The notes: a model not told the origin generated them from the sequence alone. Shown: positions 48,105 through 60,162, counted from the stretch's first letter. The stretch: DNA of 64,000 bases from Protonemura montana (GCA_947568835.1 OX387611.1:124001-188000), one strand, 5' to 3'. A program made the numbers and translations.

Positions 48105-50416
48105 CACAACTGTAGTCAGAGTCCACCAGCTTGTGGCAAGGTTAGGCTAACACAACTGTTGTCAGAGTCCACCAGGCTGTGGCAAGGCAAGGCTAACACA
48201 ACTGTAGTCAGAGTCCACCAGGCTGTGGCAAGGCAAGGCTAACACAACTGTAGTCAGAGTCCACCAGGCTGTGGCAAGGCAAGGCTAACACAACTGTAGT
48301 CAGAGTCCATCAGGCTGTGGCAAGGCAAGGCTACCACAACTGTAGTCAGAGTCCACCAGGCTGTGGCAAGGCAAGGCTAACACAACTGTAGTCAGAGTCC
48401 ACCAGGCTGTGGCAAGGCAAGGCTAACACAACTGTAGTCAGAGTCCACCAGGCTGTGGCAAGGCAAGGCTAACACAACTGTAGTCAGAGTCCACCAGGCT
48501 GTGGCAAGGCAAGGCTAACACAACTGTAATCAGAGTCCACCAGGCTGTGGCAAGGCAAGGCTAACACAACTGTAGTCAGAGTCCACCAGGCTGTGGCAAG
48601 GTTAGGCTAACACAACTGTAGTCAGAGTCCACCAGGCTGTGGCAAGGCAAGGCTAACACAACTGTAGTCAGAGTCCACCAGGCTGTGGCAAGGCAAGGCT
48701 AACACAACTGTAGTCAGAGTCTAACAGGCTGTGGCAAGGCAAGGCTAACACAACTGTAGTCAGAGTCCACCAGGCTGTGGCAAGGCAAGGCTAACACAAC
48801 TGTAGTCAGAGTCCATCAGGCTGTGGCAAGGCAAGGCTACCACAACTGTAGTCAGAGTCCACCAGGCTGTGGCAAGGCAAGGCTAACACAACTGTAGTCA
48901 GAGTCCACCAGGCTGTGGCAAGGCAAGGCTAACACAACTGTAGTCAGAGTCCACCAGGCTGTGGCAAGGCAAGGCTAACACAACTGTAGTCAGAGTCCAC
49001 CAGGCTGTGGCAAGGCAAGGCTAACACAACTGTAATCAGAGTCCACCAGGCTGTGGCAAGGCAAGGCTAACACAACTGTAGTCAGAGTCCACCAGGCTGT
49101 GGCAAGGTTAGGCTAACACAACTGTAGTCAGAGTCCACCAGGCTGTGGCAAGGCAAGGCTAACACAACTGTAGTCAGAGTCCACCAGGCTGTGGCAAGGC
49201 AAGGCTAACACAACTGTAGTCAGAGTCTAACAGGCTGTGGCAAGGCAAGGCTAACACAACTGTAGTCAGAGTCCACCAGGCTGTGGCAAGGCAAGGCTAA
49301 CACAACTGTAGTCAGAGTCCACCAGGCTGTGGCAAGGCAAGGCTAATACAACTGTAGTCAGAGTCCACCAGGCTGTGGCAAGGCAAGGCTAACACAACTG
49401 TAGTCAGAGTCCACCAGGCTGTGGCAAGGCAAGGCTAACACAACTGTAGTCAGAGTCTACCAGGCTGTGGCAAGGCAAGGCTAACACAACTGTAGTCAGA
49501 GTCCACCAGGCTGTGGCAAGGCAAGGCTAACACAACTGTAGTCAGAGTCCACCAGGCTGTGGCAAGGCAAGGCTAATACAACTGTAGTCAGAGTCCACCA
49601 GGCTGTGGTAAGGCAAGGCTAACACAACTGTAGTCAGAGTCCACCAGGCTGTGGCAAGGCAAGGCTAACACAACTGTAGTCAGAGTCCACCAGGCTGTGG
49701 CAAGGCAAGGCTAACACAACTGTAGTCAGAGTCTACCAGGCTGTGGCAAGGCAAGGCTAACACAACTGTAGTCAGAGTCCACCAGGCTGTGGCAAGGCAA
49801 GGCTAACACAACTGTAGTCAGAGTCCACCAGGCTGTGGCAAGGCAAGGCTAATACAACTGTAGTCAGAGTCCACCAGGCTGTGGTAAGGCAAGGCTAACA
49901 CAACTGTAGTCAGAGTCCACCAGGCTGTGGCAAGGCAAGGCTAACACAACTGTAGTCAGAGTCCACCAGGCTGTGGCAAGGTTAGGCTAACACAACTGTT
50001 GTCAGAGTCCACCAGGCTGTGGCAAGGCAAGGCTAACACAACTGTAGTCAGAGTCCACCAGGCTGTGGCAAGGCAAGGCTAACACAACTGTAGTCAGAGT
50101 CCACCAGGCTGTGGCAAGGTTAGGCTAACACAACTGTAGTCAGAGTCCACCAGGCTGTGGCAAGGTTAGGCTAACACAACTGTAGTCAGAGTCCACCAGG
50201 CTGTGGTAAGGTAAGGCTAACACAACTGTAGTCAGAGTCTAACAGGCTGTGGCAAGGCAAGGCTAACACAACTGTAGTCAGAGTCCACCAGGCTGTGGCA
50301 AGGTTAGGCTAACACAACTGTAGTCAGAGTCCACCAGGCTGTGGCAAGGTTAGGCTAACACAACTGTAGTCAGAGTCCACCAGGCTGTGGTAAGGTAAGG
50401 CTAACACAACTGTAGT
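48105..50416. repeat. 46-bp satellite, ~50 copies
   Basis: The unit is GTCAGAGTCCACCAGGCTGT, GGCAAGGCAAGGCTAACACA, ACTGTA. Diagnostic variants CCATCAGG/CTACCAC and GTCTAACAGG repeat 506 bp apart (11 units). Shorter higher-order copies are visible toward 50,400. Confidence 0.95.
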
Positions 50417-50635
50417 GTGATGGTATTTAATAAATTGATAATTTTAAATGATCGTGATAACAACAATATTGTAACCACGCAAAGGGCATGCAGCTAGGTG
50501 CAATACTATCTATTGTAATAAATAAAAATAAATCGACAAAGTTGGCATTCGGTTCGTCGGCTTTTTAAATATTTTGAGATTTAATTTATGCTAGAAAATC
50601 CAGTCGGTAGACGTCGCGAAAGGTTGGGGCTCGAC

Positions 50636-51085
50636 TAGGGGTTGCCATACGTCCCGCTTTTCACTCAAAAGTTCCGCGTCAATTGTGCCAATGACATTAT
50701 GATGATGTCATATGAATGTCATGAATGTCATGAATGTCATGATGACACGTGAACAAATAACCCATAAATCCATATAACAACCGATAAACAAATTTTAAAA
50801 TCTATGGTTAATTTTTTTTTGAAATAGTTGTACAAATTTTACCTAAATTTCCTGCTGATAAATTGAAAGTTGATGCATTAATATGACTCAGGATTTCAAG
50901 TGCATAGAAAAACCTTAATATATCTAAAACACGTAAATTTTCTGAAAATGGCCCTCAAATCCTGTTCCCACATCCACACCCTTATTTTTTGGGGGGCCGT
51001 GTCTGTACCCCGAGCCTCCGGCCCAACTACTTTTCGTTTGTTAAAATTTGTCCCGCCTTCCGAAATTTGTATTATGGCAACCCTA
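50636..51085. mobile_element. 450-bp non-autonomous hAT-type element (MITE)
   Basis: The ends are TAGGGGTTGCCATA and TATGGCAACCCTA, inverted apart from one extra G. They are flanked by the identical eight bases GGCTCGAC at 50,628-50,635 and 51,086-51,093. No transposase is encoded. Confidence 0.82.
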
Positions 51086-51093
51086 GGCTCGAC

Positions 51094-51797
51094 GGTCAGA
51101 AAGGGTAAGCAGCAGGGGAGAGCGTAAAGTGCGCCTCTGTTTTGTGCGGCTCAACGAGTGTTTTGTGCGGCTCTGTTTTGTGCGGCCCTGCAAACTGCTC
51201 CCCAAGTGGCTGTGCAAAGTGCAAGTGCAAGTGTGCGGCTGTGGAAACTGCAGCCGTGTATACTGCGCCTCAACTAGCGACCGATGTTTTTGGGACGGGC
51301 TTAATAATCTCCTCCCCTACCATAGTACGTCACGTGTTGTAAGTTAGGCAACCCATTCAACTTCAACGTCTTGCTGGGAAGTGTTAACAAGGCGTTTGCA
51401 ATAAAAGCTATCAAGTGACAGATTGACGACGCATTGACGCGACTTAGGGATAAGGGTTGGCTGCGCGTGGGATTAAAGCGCTTTGCAAGTCATCAATGTA
51501 GTAACCGCTTAGGAAAGAAAAGCTTCGAAAAGTAAATTTAAACTCGTTGACTAATTGTGATTTGAATTGTGATGTTTAACGAACGCACTGTTTTAATAAC
51601 TGGGATTGTTGCACTGGGCTCATGGTGTCGGTGAATGAATGGATGATATTGAGCCTATAATGTGATATATAAGACTTTATTCCCATATTGGAGCGCCCTC
51701 TGGTAGCAAACAATAAGATAATACAAAATATATTTCTAATTGAATGAGCGAGGGAAGCGAGCAAAATCCTCTCAATTACACTGCTCCAAAAATCACT

Positions 51798-51800
<3 letters not shown>
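51094..51800. other. Non-coding; repeated TGTTTTGTGCGGC words
   Basis: 51,130-51,290 contains several TGTTTTGTGCGGCTC-type words. GTTTAACGAACGCACTG lies at 51,574. No gene seen. Confidence 0.45.

Positions 51801-51829
<29 letters not shown>
51801..51829. repeat. (GT)n microsatellite
   Basis: About 14 uninterrupted GT dinucleotides. Confidence 0.95.
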
Positions 51830-52666
51830 ACTGTTTAGAGCAAAGAATAATTTCAACACAAGGAATATAAATTTGCGGCCCCAAAATTGCGTCAAAAAAC
51901 GCATCTATTGTTGATTGGTAACAACTCAAATCAAAAACTCGTCTTAAATCGCTCATCCTTACTACGCGAAAAGGCGATCGAAGCGTTTATTGGTTGGTGT
52001 AGATAATGAGAAAAAGTTGCCAGAACGGGGTACTCTTTTTCTTACAGCAAAACAATTGCATAATTTCTGTCTGTAACATGTCACAAAGCAACCTTCACAA
52101 CGCAAATGTCAATGTAATGCTGCAGCTAAATAAGTGCATACTCAGAGCTAATCCAGGACAAAATTTTATTAGAGGATCATATCTAAATTCTGTACAAGTG
52201 AAGTGTCCAATTTCATTAACTCTTGATGTATTTTTAGAGAGAATATCTTTACCGAGATTAGATGATCGGTGAGGGACTGCAAACTAGATTTAGATATGAT
52301 AACTCAGGCGTTGACAGAAGTAATTCCAGTTTTGTCGAACGAAAATACAAGTCCCACCGAGAGAGTAAACATCACGTGTAGAGATTGATTTAAGTTGGAA
52401 GCCCAGTAAAACAATTATTAAATATAGATTGTATTGAAATTGTATTAATACAATTTCCTTCGTTCGTTTTTAGCCAATGTTCTGAGAAAGTAATTTTATT
52501 TACATCCAAGTTGAAGTTTTTAATTGCTTTATATAATTCAGTGATTTCAAAATGGATTGAACGGTTATATTGATACAACATTGTAAAGGTATGGTATTTA
52601 ATTTTCCTAACCGACGTGTTTGAGTGAATTTTTTTGAGATTGTTATCTATCCACTGCGGTGAACAA
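51830..52666. other. No gene recognised
   Basis: Short frames only. AT-rich unique sequence. Confidence 0.45.
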
Positions 52667-52723
52667 AGTGCGCTCTTTAGGGGAAGGTACTGTCATTGTC
52701 ATTGAATCTTTAAAGAGCGCACT
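52667..52723. repeat. 13-bp perfect inverted repeat (57 bp)
   Basis: AGTGCGCTCTTTA and TAAAGAGCGCACT flank a 31-base spacer. It could be a hairpin or a tiny transposon remnant. Confidence 0.7.
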
Positions 52724-54796
52724 GCAGGTCGGGAGACCCTAACTAAAATACCTGCTCCCTAATATCGTTTGGCGGCATCATCTGGCCGATTGGTCAAACA
52801 ATCTTTGGTCGATCCCACGCCTCGAAGCCTGTCAATCTTTTGCAGATGTTACTCCGTGTCACCGTTGATTCATAACGGTATCTATGATATATCCACTAGC
52901 GAAATTGAAATTTCGTCGCTGTTTCTGTCGTCATCTGGGTAGTCATCTTCGAATTCCACTCCATCATTAAAAATATAATCTTCCATCTTTTGATCTTGAG
53001 AGTTGAGAGTGTTTGATTTGACTTGGAATAAAATACCCCAAAACACATAAATGCTAGTCATTTGACATCAGTAGTAACGTCACCTGATTGGTCAGAATTT
53101 TGCTGTTATAAGGAATAGTCATAAGAAATGGATTTAATTCATTTCCTATTCTATAAACCATATCACTACACCACATTTTCTCATTGTGAACGGTGAACAG
53201 GAATGCCATTATCCATTTCGCTTACACACTATACCTAGAGCCAAGATTTTATGGTGTTATGATTTCGTTAATTTCGTGGTAAGCTTTTTGGATTTCGGTG
53301 TAATGGCGGTGTTATGGAAAAAGTACAGAATTTCATGTCTATAGCAGATTTTGGACATAGGTGACGAAAAAAAGAAGAATAGTTATACATAATGTTTCTG
53401 TTCAATAAGTTCCTATAAAATGTAGCTAATGCCTTTATGTTTCATAAAATACATTGTTACGCCACAAGAAAACTACAAATCAAATAAGACACAAGAAACA
53501 TTTATCCGTATAAGCTCCATGTTTTTATTATTATTGATGCAAAATTTAATTCATTTCAATTAGCTCCTATTTGAAACACTAATTTTCCGAAATGAGTTTA
53601 AAACTAAAAAGTTTGTCAGTGAGGGGTTTGAGATTTTTATGTCCATGATAAGTTGAATTAGACCCACTGCCTGGTACTAACAACATACTTTGCAAGATTG
53701 TCTTTTTTCTCCCAGACAAGTCTGGTGTTCCAGATTCCACACATCAAAATATATCCATCACTCACAAAGAGTTGCTTTGTTTTATCCTTAAAAGTCAAAG
53801 ATTTATTACACCCCATTGAAATTTGAAATCCCAGCTAATCTCTACCAACAGGCAGACTGAATGCATGTGGTGCTGGTGGGCACATGGCAAGGAGGGGAAG
53901 GTTCAGCCAACCAATGGCAATGGTTTCCTACTGCAAACAATTTGCCCCACTACTTCTACCCCCTAAACATAGGAATGTTGACAGCGTTTGATGAGGAACA
54001 GACCTGAATATGACAAATTCATGGAAATGTGTGTTTAGAGAGTTAAAATAAACATTTAAAATTTTTTGAATGGAAATTAGTGGCTATTTCGCAAAATACA
54101 CACATTTTAGTGAAATGGGTTATTTTCTTTGTTTATTTATTTTCCGTGATATGCGGTTTGATAAAAATGAAAAAAGAACAGATTATCTGAATTTTAAAAT
54201 ACTTGGATGGGAAAAGGCTCATTTCGCGATGATTTCGCGAGAAGTAGTTGATTTTGGTGTTATGGATGATTTTTCGTGAATTTCGCGTTTTGTCGCGATG
54301 AGCTTCTTACATATTTGAGTTGGGAATTCAATGAATTGCACTCATTTGTAAGAATAACAAGAGATAAGAACAATTCGCGATATAATCGTGGCTCTAACTA
54401 TACCATATTCCATAGTCAATATTTCAATTGTGAACCGGCCTTTACTAAGTTTGAACATTTCCATGTTTGGACCGGTAATAATGAAATGGGCGACGCATGT
54501 TATCATAAACTCCGTTGTCATACACTTTAAAAACATTGCTTGCATGATTTCAATCTTTGAGGTGTTCTTCGCCTTGTCGTACAGCTCTTCATTCAATAGC
54601 AGTTCTGATTCATATCCGCCTAACAACAGGACAATGAACTTGTCAAACTAGAGTTATTAACAGTGCTATGCGTATAAAATCGCAGCCCCAAATTGTTAGT
54701 TTTGATGAAAATAACATTTCGACCAATTGTTACAAGTGCTATAAAACCAGCGGGTTTACGACTAAGTTTGAAAGAAAATAACCTGCCAAACGATTT
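52724..54796. other. Long AT-rich stretch without recognised genes
   Basis: Short ORFs at 54,070-54,650 on both strands have no family features. Unusual ATTTCGCG-type words recur at 54,084, 54,220-54,300. Confidence 0.45.
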
Positions 54797-54915
54797 TGCA
54801 CGATGTAAACACCGTTAATCTGAGATCACCGAAGTTAAGCAACACTGCTCTGGGCCAGGTATTGGATGGGTTACCATCATACACATGTAAGTGCGGGAGC
54901 GAGGTTGGAGAGACC
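54797..54915 (+). mobile_element. Single 5S rRNA-headed SINE-like element
   Basis: AACACCGTTAATCTGAGATC then ACCGAAGTTAAGCAACACTG and GGTATTGGATGGGTTACC align with positions ~20-95 of animal 5S rRNA (GATCTCGGAAGCTAAGCA; TACTTGGATGGGAGACC). The downstream part GAGCGAGGTTGGAGAGACC corresponds to the satellite unit's other half. It resembles the SINE3 class and is a likely close relative of the satellites' source. Confidence 0.75.
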
Positions 54916-55578
54916 TTACGTATTAACAACTTTGTTCAACTTATTTTTCAACCTCTTGTCAGATTAGTGGAGTTGCTCGAGTTCTACCAGTACTTGGGAC
55001 TTAAAGCCGTTGGTTTCTTAATGCTCTATGACAGAAGTAGGCAAAGGGCAGTCTCCGGATCTCCACTTTTCAGTTGTAGGCTAGGTTAGGCTAATCATCA
55101 TCCTAATTATCATCCACTCATTCACCAAAGATTTTAGCCAGTGCATCGGGCCCCGTTGTTAGATCAGAGCGTTGTTAAACTCCACAAATTGGGTCGCAAT
55201 AATTCAACGAATTTACCTACCAGTCACTTCGTCACCTGTCGTGGCTGCATAGCTTTGATTTCAAACGCCTTGGTTTTCACTTCCCAGTGAGCCGTTGATG
55301 TTGGTTGGGTTGTCTATGGCTAAGGGTTAGCACCCCGTGACTGCCCAAGGTCGGCCGCAGAATACACTAGCTGAGAAATGGTTTCTCCGTCCTAAATACA
55401 TCGGTCACTTTGGGGCGCAGTTTGCTGAGTGGCACATTACGAGTCGGCAGGTAGGGCCGCACAAAACAGAGGCGCACAAAACGCTAGTTTGAGGCTGCAG
55501 AAAACAGGGCTGCAGAAAACAGAGCCGCAGTTAGACGGCACCCACAAGAATATGTGTTGTGAGAATTGACTAAAAGAT
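54916..55578. other. No gene recognised
   Basis: Ends with a GC-rich stretch (55,440-55,530) containing GCACAAAACAGAGGCGCAC, the reverse complement type of the words at 51,130. Confidence 0.45.
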
Positions 55579-55950
55579 CATGTAAGTTCACTGCTTCGAA
55601 ACTCTCCACACAAAGATTCCGTTATCACTCGAGCTGTGATTGACACGGGAAGTGTTATCACGTGTCTTGCCGAGTCAGCCCGACAAACTTTGTCAGACAA
55701 AACGCATGATTTGCCTTTACTTCCGGTGCGCGGCATGAGCGGAACTGAAGCAATCGGCTCCAAACGACAAAACATTACGCTGCAAATACAGGGAATACAG
55801 AGCACTACAAATACCGTCTTGATAATACCGACTCTGTATAACGAGACCCAAGTGTTGCAAATGGATGACAGAATTATACCTACAGTTCGGCGAGCAGGGA
55901 TCGAGATCAACAATACAAGTGTTCAGAAAGTCTACGCATTCGAACAGGTA
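55579..55950 (+). pseudogene. Retropepsin (aspartic protease) fragment of an LTR retroelement
   Basis: The frame reads SSLLRNSPHKDSVITRAVID followed by TGS: the DTGS active-site motif in its usual RAVIDTGSVITC context. LPLLPVRGMSGTEAIGSKRQ and repeated beta-strand segments follow up to about 55,940. It fits Gypsy/Metaviridae-type proteases. No reverse transcriptase or LTR is seen adjacent, so it is an isolated fragment. Confidence 0.65.
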
Positions 55951-56340
55951 AAGACGGTTTTTTTTTTAGACGCATTTATCCTGAGCCATTCGATGCCAAA
56001 CAGCAAATTGCACTTACAGGTCGACAGCTCTGACGTGGGAAATTGGCATCCGGCCGGTAATTGTAGAGAATGGGATGCGTGAGCATGAGTTTCATGACCA
56101 TCACATGTCCAGGTAAAACATCAACATGTATAGCCAACTTAAGCACATTGTTCATTGCACCCTGCTTTAATCTGGTGGGGTTATGTGTAACGTTCCCACT
56201 ACTTTACTTTACCTACCTCCACCGGGGCAGGTAGTTAGGTAAACAGTCTATTTGTTTCAAACTTTAACATATCTTGTTATCCCTGTCGAAATTATATCAC
56301 ATAATCCCATCTCCAGAAATATCCAGCCACTGTCGTATGA
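55951..56340. other. No gene recognised
   Basis: Non-coding sequence between the protease fragment and a palindromic element. Confidence 0.4.
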
Positions 56341-56486
56341 AATTTAATTTCGATATTTCTCGTAGGTTACTCGCTTTTGAACATCTTTACGTGTATATAA
56401 ATCGTTGAGGAAAAATTTGATGGAGATCTTTTGAGCATGATAAGTCTCAAAAGCGAGTTAACCTACGAGAAATATCAAAATTAAAT
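56341..56486. mobile_element. Palindromic MITE-like element, 40-bp arms
   Basis: AATTTAATTTCGATATTTCT, CGTAGGTTACTCGCTTTTGA and their near-perfect inverted copy (TCAAAAGCGAGTTAACCTAC...) flank a 66-base loop. No clear target duplication was identified. Confidence 0.7.
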
Positions 56487-56743
56487 GTATCGAAATTTTC
56501 AAAATTAATTGACTTCTTAAAAAATAAAATATATTATTTTGTCTAAAGTTAAACGCGTCGTGAAAGAGTCTGTTCAAGGCGTTTTTCCGGTGTTTTCAGA
56601 CATAAAATACAAGATTGCGTTGTGGCTGGGGATCTCAAAATTACCAAAGAACACACACAAAATGCCGGAGACAACCACTTTAAAAGCTTTAAAAGCTTTA
56701 AAAGCTTTAACTCTCAAAGATGCACCTTTCAACCAAGATCAGG

Positions 56744-56995
56744 AGAGGCAAATTAAACAAATTTTCGAAAATAGGCTGTTCATAAGTTTAATTCCTTATC
56801 TACCACAATATGGTCTACTTCTTGAATTCTTACTTGAACGGCGCGGCCAGGAAACCTGTTGAATGATTGGTCTGTCACTTGAAATTTACACTCTCATGAC
56901 GCGACTTTGTTCTCCCTGAAATTCACATCGCCGATAAGCATGAACACGTGTTAGTACGTAACCCCCCCGCAGTTTGTTGACGGGATGGAGATCGC
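56744..56995 (+). repeat. Diverged ~250-bp dispersed repeat, copy 1
   Basis: It matches 62,487-62,755 in the same orientation (CCTGTTGAATGATTGGTC, CCGATAAGC, GCAGTTTGTTGAC) at moderate identity. Open frames across both copies are not conserved. Confidence 0.7.
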
Positions 56996-57224
56996 AATTT
57001 TGTCAGTGGGGCGTTACAAACTTATTACAATAAGATGCAGGTGTTTCGCTGCGACTTGAGCTGAAAGTAAAACCCATACATATGAGTCATGACACTAGAA
57101 CTTCCATTCAAGCTTGCCGGTCAGTTGATTAGCTAGACGAATTCAAATGGTCAGAGAAATAGAGAAATGCAAATAATAGTAATAATGAAAATAGTTATTT
57201 TTATAATAATAGTTTGAGAAATAA

Positions 57225-57557
57225 TCAATCTGGTATCGAATTGAAATTCACTGGAAATTTTGCCACTCGGCATTTTCTCCATAAGCAGATTACTTTGAGC
57301 TGAGCGCTCGCACACAAACATTTGATACACAACTGAGTTTCATTCTCTTCGACAATAGTGATGCTAATTATGGCTGTAGAAATAAAGTTTGTGTAAGAAA
57401 CTGCCAGGATCTTTCCCTTCAAGTCGAGACATGTTTTATTATAAATGTATGTGTCTGGTGATAACGAAATGAGCTCGGCCGGCTGCACATTTTGTTGACA
57501 AGCTTGACGAACTTCGATCCTCTCTGTGCGGTCCAAATCGCATCCTTCAGTAACGAA
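57225..57557 (-). CDS. Terminal exon of an unknown cysteine-rich protein
   Basis: A minus-strand frame of ~110 codons follows a plausible acceptor (TTTGTTTCGTTACTGAAG) and ends in a stop. It has CDLDRTERIEVRQACQQ, NKTCLDLKG and LCIKCLCASAQLKVICLWRK, i.e. at least seven cysteines and two sequons (NKT, NET). This looks like a secreted domain. Upstream exons were not found and the family was not recognised. It may be a chance ORF. Confidence 0.4.
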   Translation of the reverse strand, partial: FVTEGCDLDRTERIEVRQACQQNVQPAELISLSPDTYIYNKTCLDLKGKILAVSYTNFISTAIISITIVEENETQLCIKCLCASAQLKVICLWRKCRVAKFPVNFNSIPD

Positions 57558-58499
57558 ACAAATCAATTAGCTTCATAAAAAATACCAACATTTCAAACAA
57601 CGCAACATTTTATTCTTGTTTGGCGATAAGGTCTCCTGGGAAACCCACTTATCTAGCTGGACGTGCATTTTACAAAACAAAACAATCCGCAACCTCAGCA
57701 TTTGTGTTTCACTGAGAGGAAAGTAGTAAACTTTGAGAGGGTCTTATGCTTGCGAGTACAAGAGAAAAGAAGGGTGCTGACGTCATGAAAACACCCACCT
57801 AGATAACTCATTTGACTGCGTTGTTGTTTCTATCTTTTGTCAATGAGCATTCATTAGCTTGACAAATATTATTCACACATTCTCTCACGATCTCACCCTG
57901 TCATCTGTCAGATAAAATCACCAGTCTTTGTCTCTAATTGTAAAGTTGTTTAAAACTGATCACAGGAAACCATAAAATAAATGCAGTGCGACTTAGATTA
58001 ACCCGATTGTCGTCTTGTCCACGTTGCTAAATGTTGAAACAGTTGACAGCTTTGAGCCATCTAAAGCAGATAATATTTTACATCAAATCAAATAATAATA
58101 TTCGCCACCCATGAAGAAAAAAATAATTCACTCGTTCAGTTTTTTTTATCAAGTTCCAGTAGTTGGAAAGATGGCAGCGAACAAAATGGCAGCAACTGTG
58201 ACCTCAATAAATAACAATGAACTCTTTGTCAGCGATGTCGCCCAAACGCAGGCTGAAGCGATTGGATTTTACAACCTTTTCTAGAATGCCAGGCCATAAA
58301 ACATAGCAAAGCCATTCTTTGATCTGGCTGCTAGTAAAACCTCAGACCTAAATAATGTAAATCTGTAAACAGAATTATGATTTCCACCCCGTGCTTGTTT
58401 GGGGCTAACACTGTGAGTGGCCTCTCCGTGCTTGATCTTGGCATTGCAATGTGGTGTAATTCAAGGGCAGGCCTGCTAGTTGGGCTGACATAAGCAATG
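57558..58499. other. No further exon recognised
   Basis: AT-rich. If 57,225-57,557 is a real exon, its 5' exons should lie here or to the right on the minus strand. Confidence 0.4.
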
Positions 58500-58502
58500 T
58501 GT

Positions 58503-58574
58503 CTGATAAGCAAGGCGAGTGAAGTTGCTGTTCTAACTTCAACAACGCCAAATTCTTTCCCGAACCGGGTTAGG
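58503..58574 (-). repeat. 5S-derived element, left fragment interrupted by an 18-bp satellite
   Basis: GATAAGCAAGGCGAGTGAAG, then a decayed CTAACTTC...CTTTCCCGAACCGG. This matches the boundary seen at 38,620. Confidence 0.65.
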
Positions 58575-60160
58575 TATGAGCAAAGACTATGGTATGAGCA
58601 AAGACTATGGTATGAGCAAAGACTATGGTATGAGCAAAGACTATGGTATGAGCAAAGACTCTGGTATGAGCAAAGACTATGGTATGAGCAAAGACTATGG
58701 TATGAGCAAAGACTATGGTATGATGAGCAAAGACTATGGTATGAGCAAAGACTATGATATGAGCAAAGACTATGGTATGAGCAAAGAAAGACTATGGTAT
58801 GAGCAAAGACTATGGTATGAGCAAAGACTATGGTATGAGCAGAGACTATGGTATGAGCAAAGACTATGGTATGAGCAAAGACTATGATATGAGCAAAGAC
58901 TATGGTATGAGCAAAGACTATGGTATGAGCAAAGACTCTGGTATGAGCAAAGACTATGGTATGAGCAAAGACTATGGTATGAGCAAAGACTATGGTATGA
59001 TGAGCAAAGACTATGGTATGAGCAAAGACTATGATATGAGCAAAGACTATGGTATGAGCAAAGAAAGACTATGGTATGAGCAAAGACTCTGGTATGAGCA
59101 AAGACTATGGTATGAGCAAAGACTATGGTATGAGCAAAGACTATGGTATGAGCAAAGACTATGGTATGAGCAAAGACTCTGGTATGAGCAAAGACTATGG
59201 TATGAGCAAAGACTATGGTATGAGCAAAGACTATGGTATGATGAGCAAAGACTATGGTATGAGCAAAGACTATGATATGAGCAAAGACTATGGTATGAGC
59301 AAAGAAAGACTATGGTATGAGCAAAGACTATGGTATGAGCAAAGACTATGGTATGAGCAAAGACTATGATATGAGCAAAGACTATGGTATGAGCAAAGAA
59401 AGACTATGGTATGAGCAAAGACTATGGTATGAGCAAAGACTATGGTATGAGCAAAGACTATGGTATGAGCAAAGACTATGATATGAGCAAAGACTATGAT
59501 ATGAGCAAAGACTATGGTATGAGCAAAGACTATGGTATGAGCAAAGACTATGGTATGAGCAAAGACTATGGTATGAGCAAAGACTATGGTATGAGCAAAG
59601 ACTATGGTATGAGCAAAGACTATGGTATGAGCAAAGACTATGGTATGAGCAAAGACTATGGTATGAGCAAAGACTATGGTATGAGCAAAGACTATGGTAT
59701 GAGCAAAGACTATGGTATGAGCAAAGACTATGATATGAGCAAAGACTATGGTATGATGAGCAAAGACTATGGTATGAGCAAAGACTATGGTATGAGCAAA
59801 GACTATGGTATGAGCAAAGACTATGGTATGAGCAAAGACTATGGTATGAGCAAAGACTATGGTATGAGCAAAGACTATGGTATGAGCAAAGACTATGGTA
59901 TGAGCAAAGACTATGGTATGAGCAAAGACTATGGTATGAGCAAAGACTATGGTATGAGCAAAGACTATGGTATGATGAGCAAAGACTATGGTATGAGCAA
60001 AGACTATGGTATGAGCAAAGACTATGGTATGATGAGCAAAGACTATGGTATGAGCAAAGACTATGGTATGAGCAAAGACTATGATATGAGCAAAGACTAT
60101 GGTATGAGCAAAGACTATGATATGAGCAAAGACTATGGTATGAGCAAAGACTATGGTATG
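58575..60160. repeat. 18-bp satellite (GGTATGAGCAAAGACTAT), ~87 copies
   Basis: Because 18 is six codons, frames encode (MSKDYG)n on plus and (HTIVFA)n on minus, up to 296 residues; these are artefacts. Markers (ACTCTGG, ATGATGAGC, GATATGAGC, GCAAAGAAAGAC) repeat as higher-order blocks at about 58.66-58.80, 58.93-59.07 and 59.17-59.31 kb. Confidence 0.96.
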
Positions 60161-60162
60161 AG

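Larger units (their letters stand above)
45676..50416 (-). mobile_element. Element X, copy c, expanded by two internal arrays
   Basis: The middle part (47,690-48,100) matches the core of copies a and b (AAGCTTGCAAACCACTTTTT, GACTGGCTTTATTTTG). The left end is an 80-bp array and the right end a 46-bp array, both built from segments that are single in copy a. The element thus grew from ~0.6 to ~4.7 kb. Confidence 0.85.

Noticed and set aside
54797..54915. Functional 5S rRNA gene
   Set aside because: Only the ~20-95 portion is 5S-like with many substitutions, the ends are absent and there is no T-run terminator at the right place.
56539..56862. 107-codon ORF with a LKALKALKAL stretch
   Set aside because: It overlaps a dispersed repeat whose second copy does not keep the frame.
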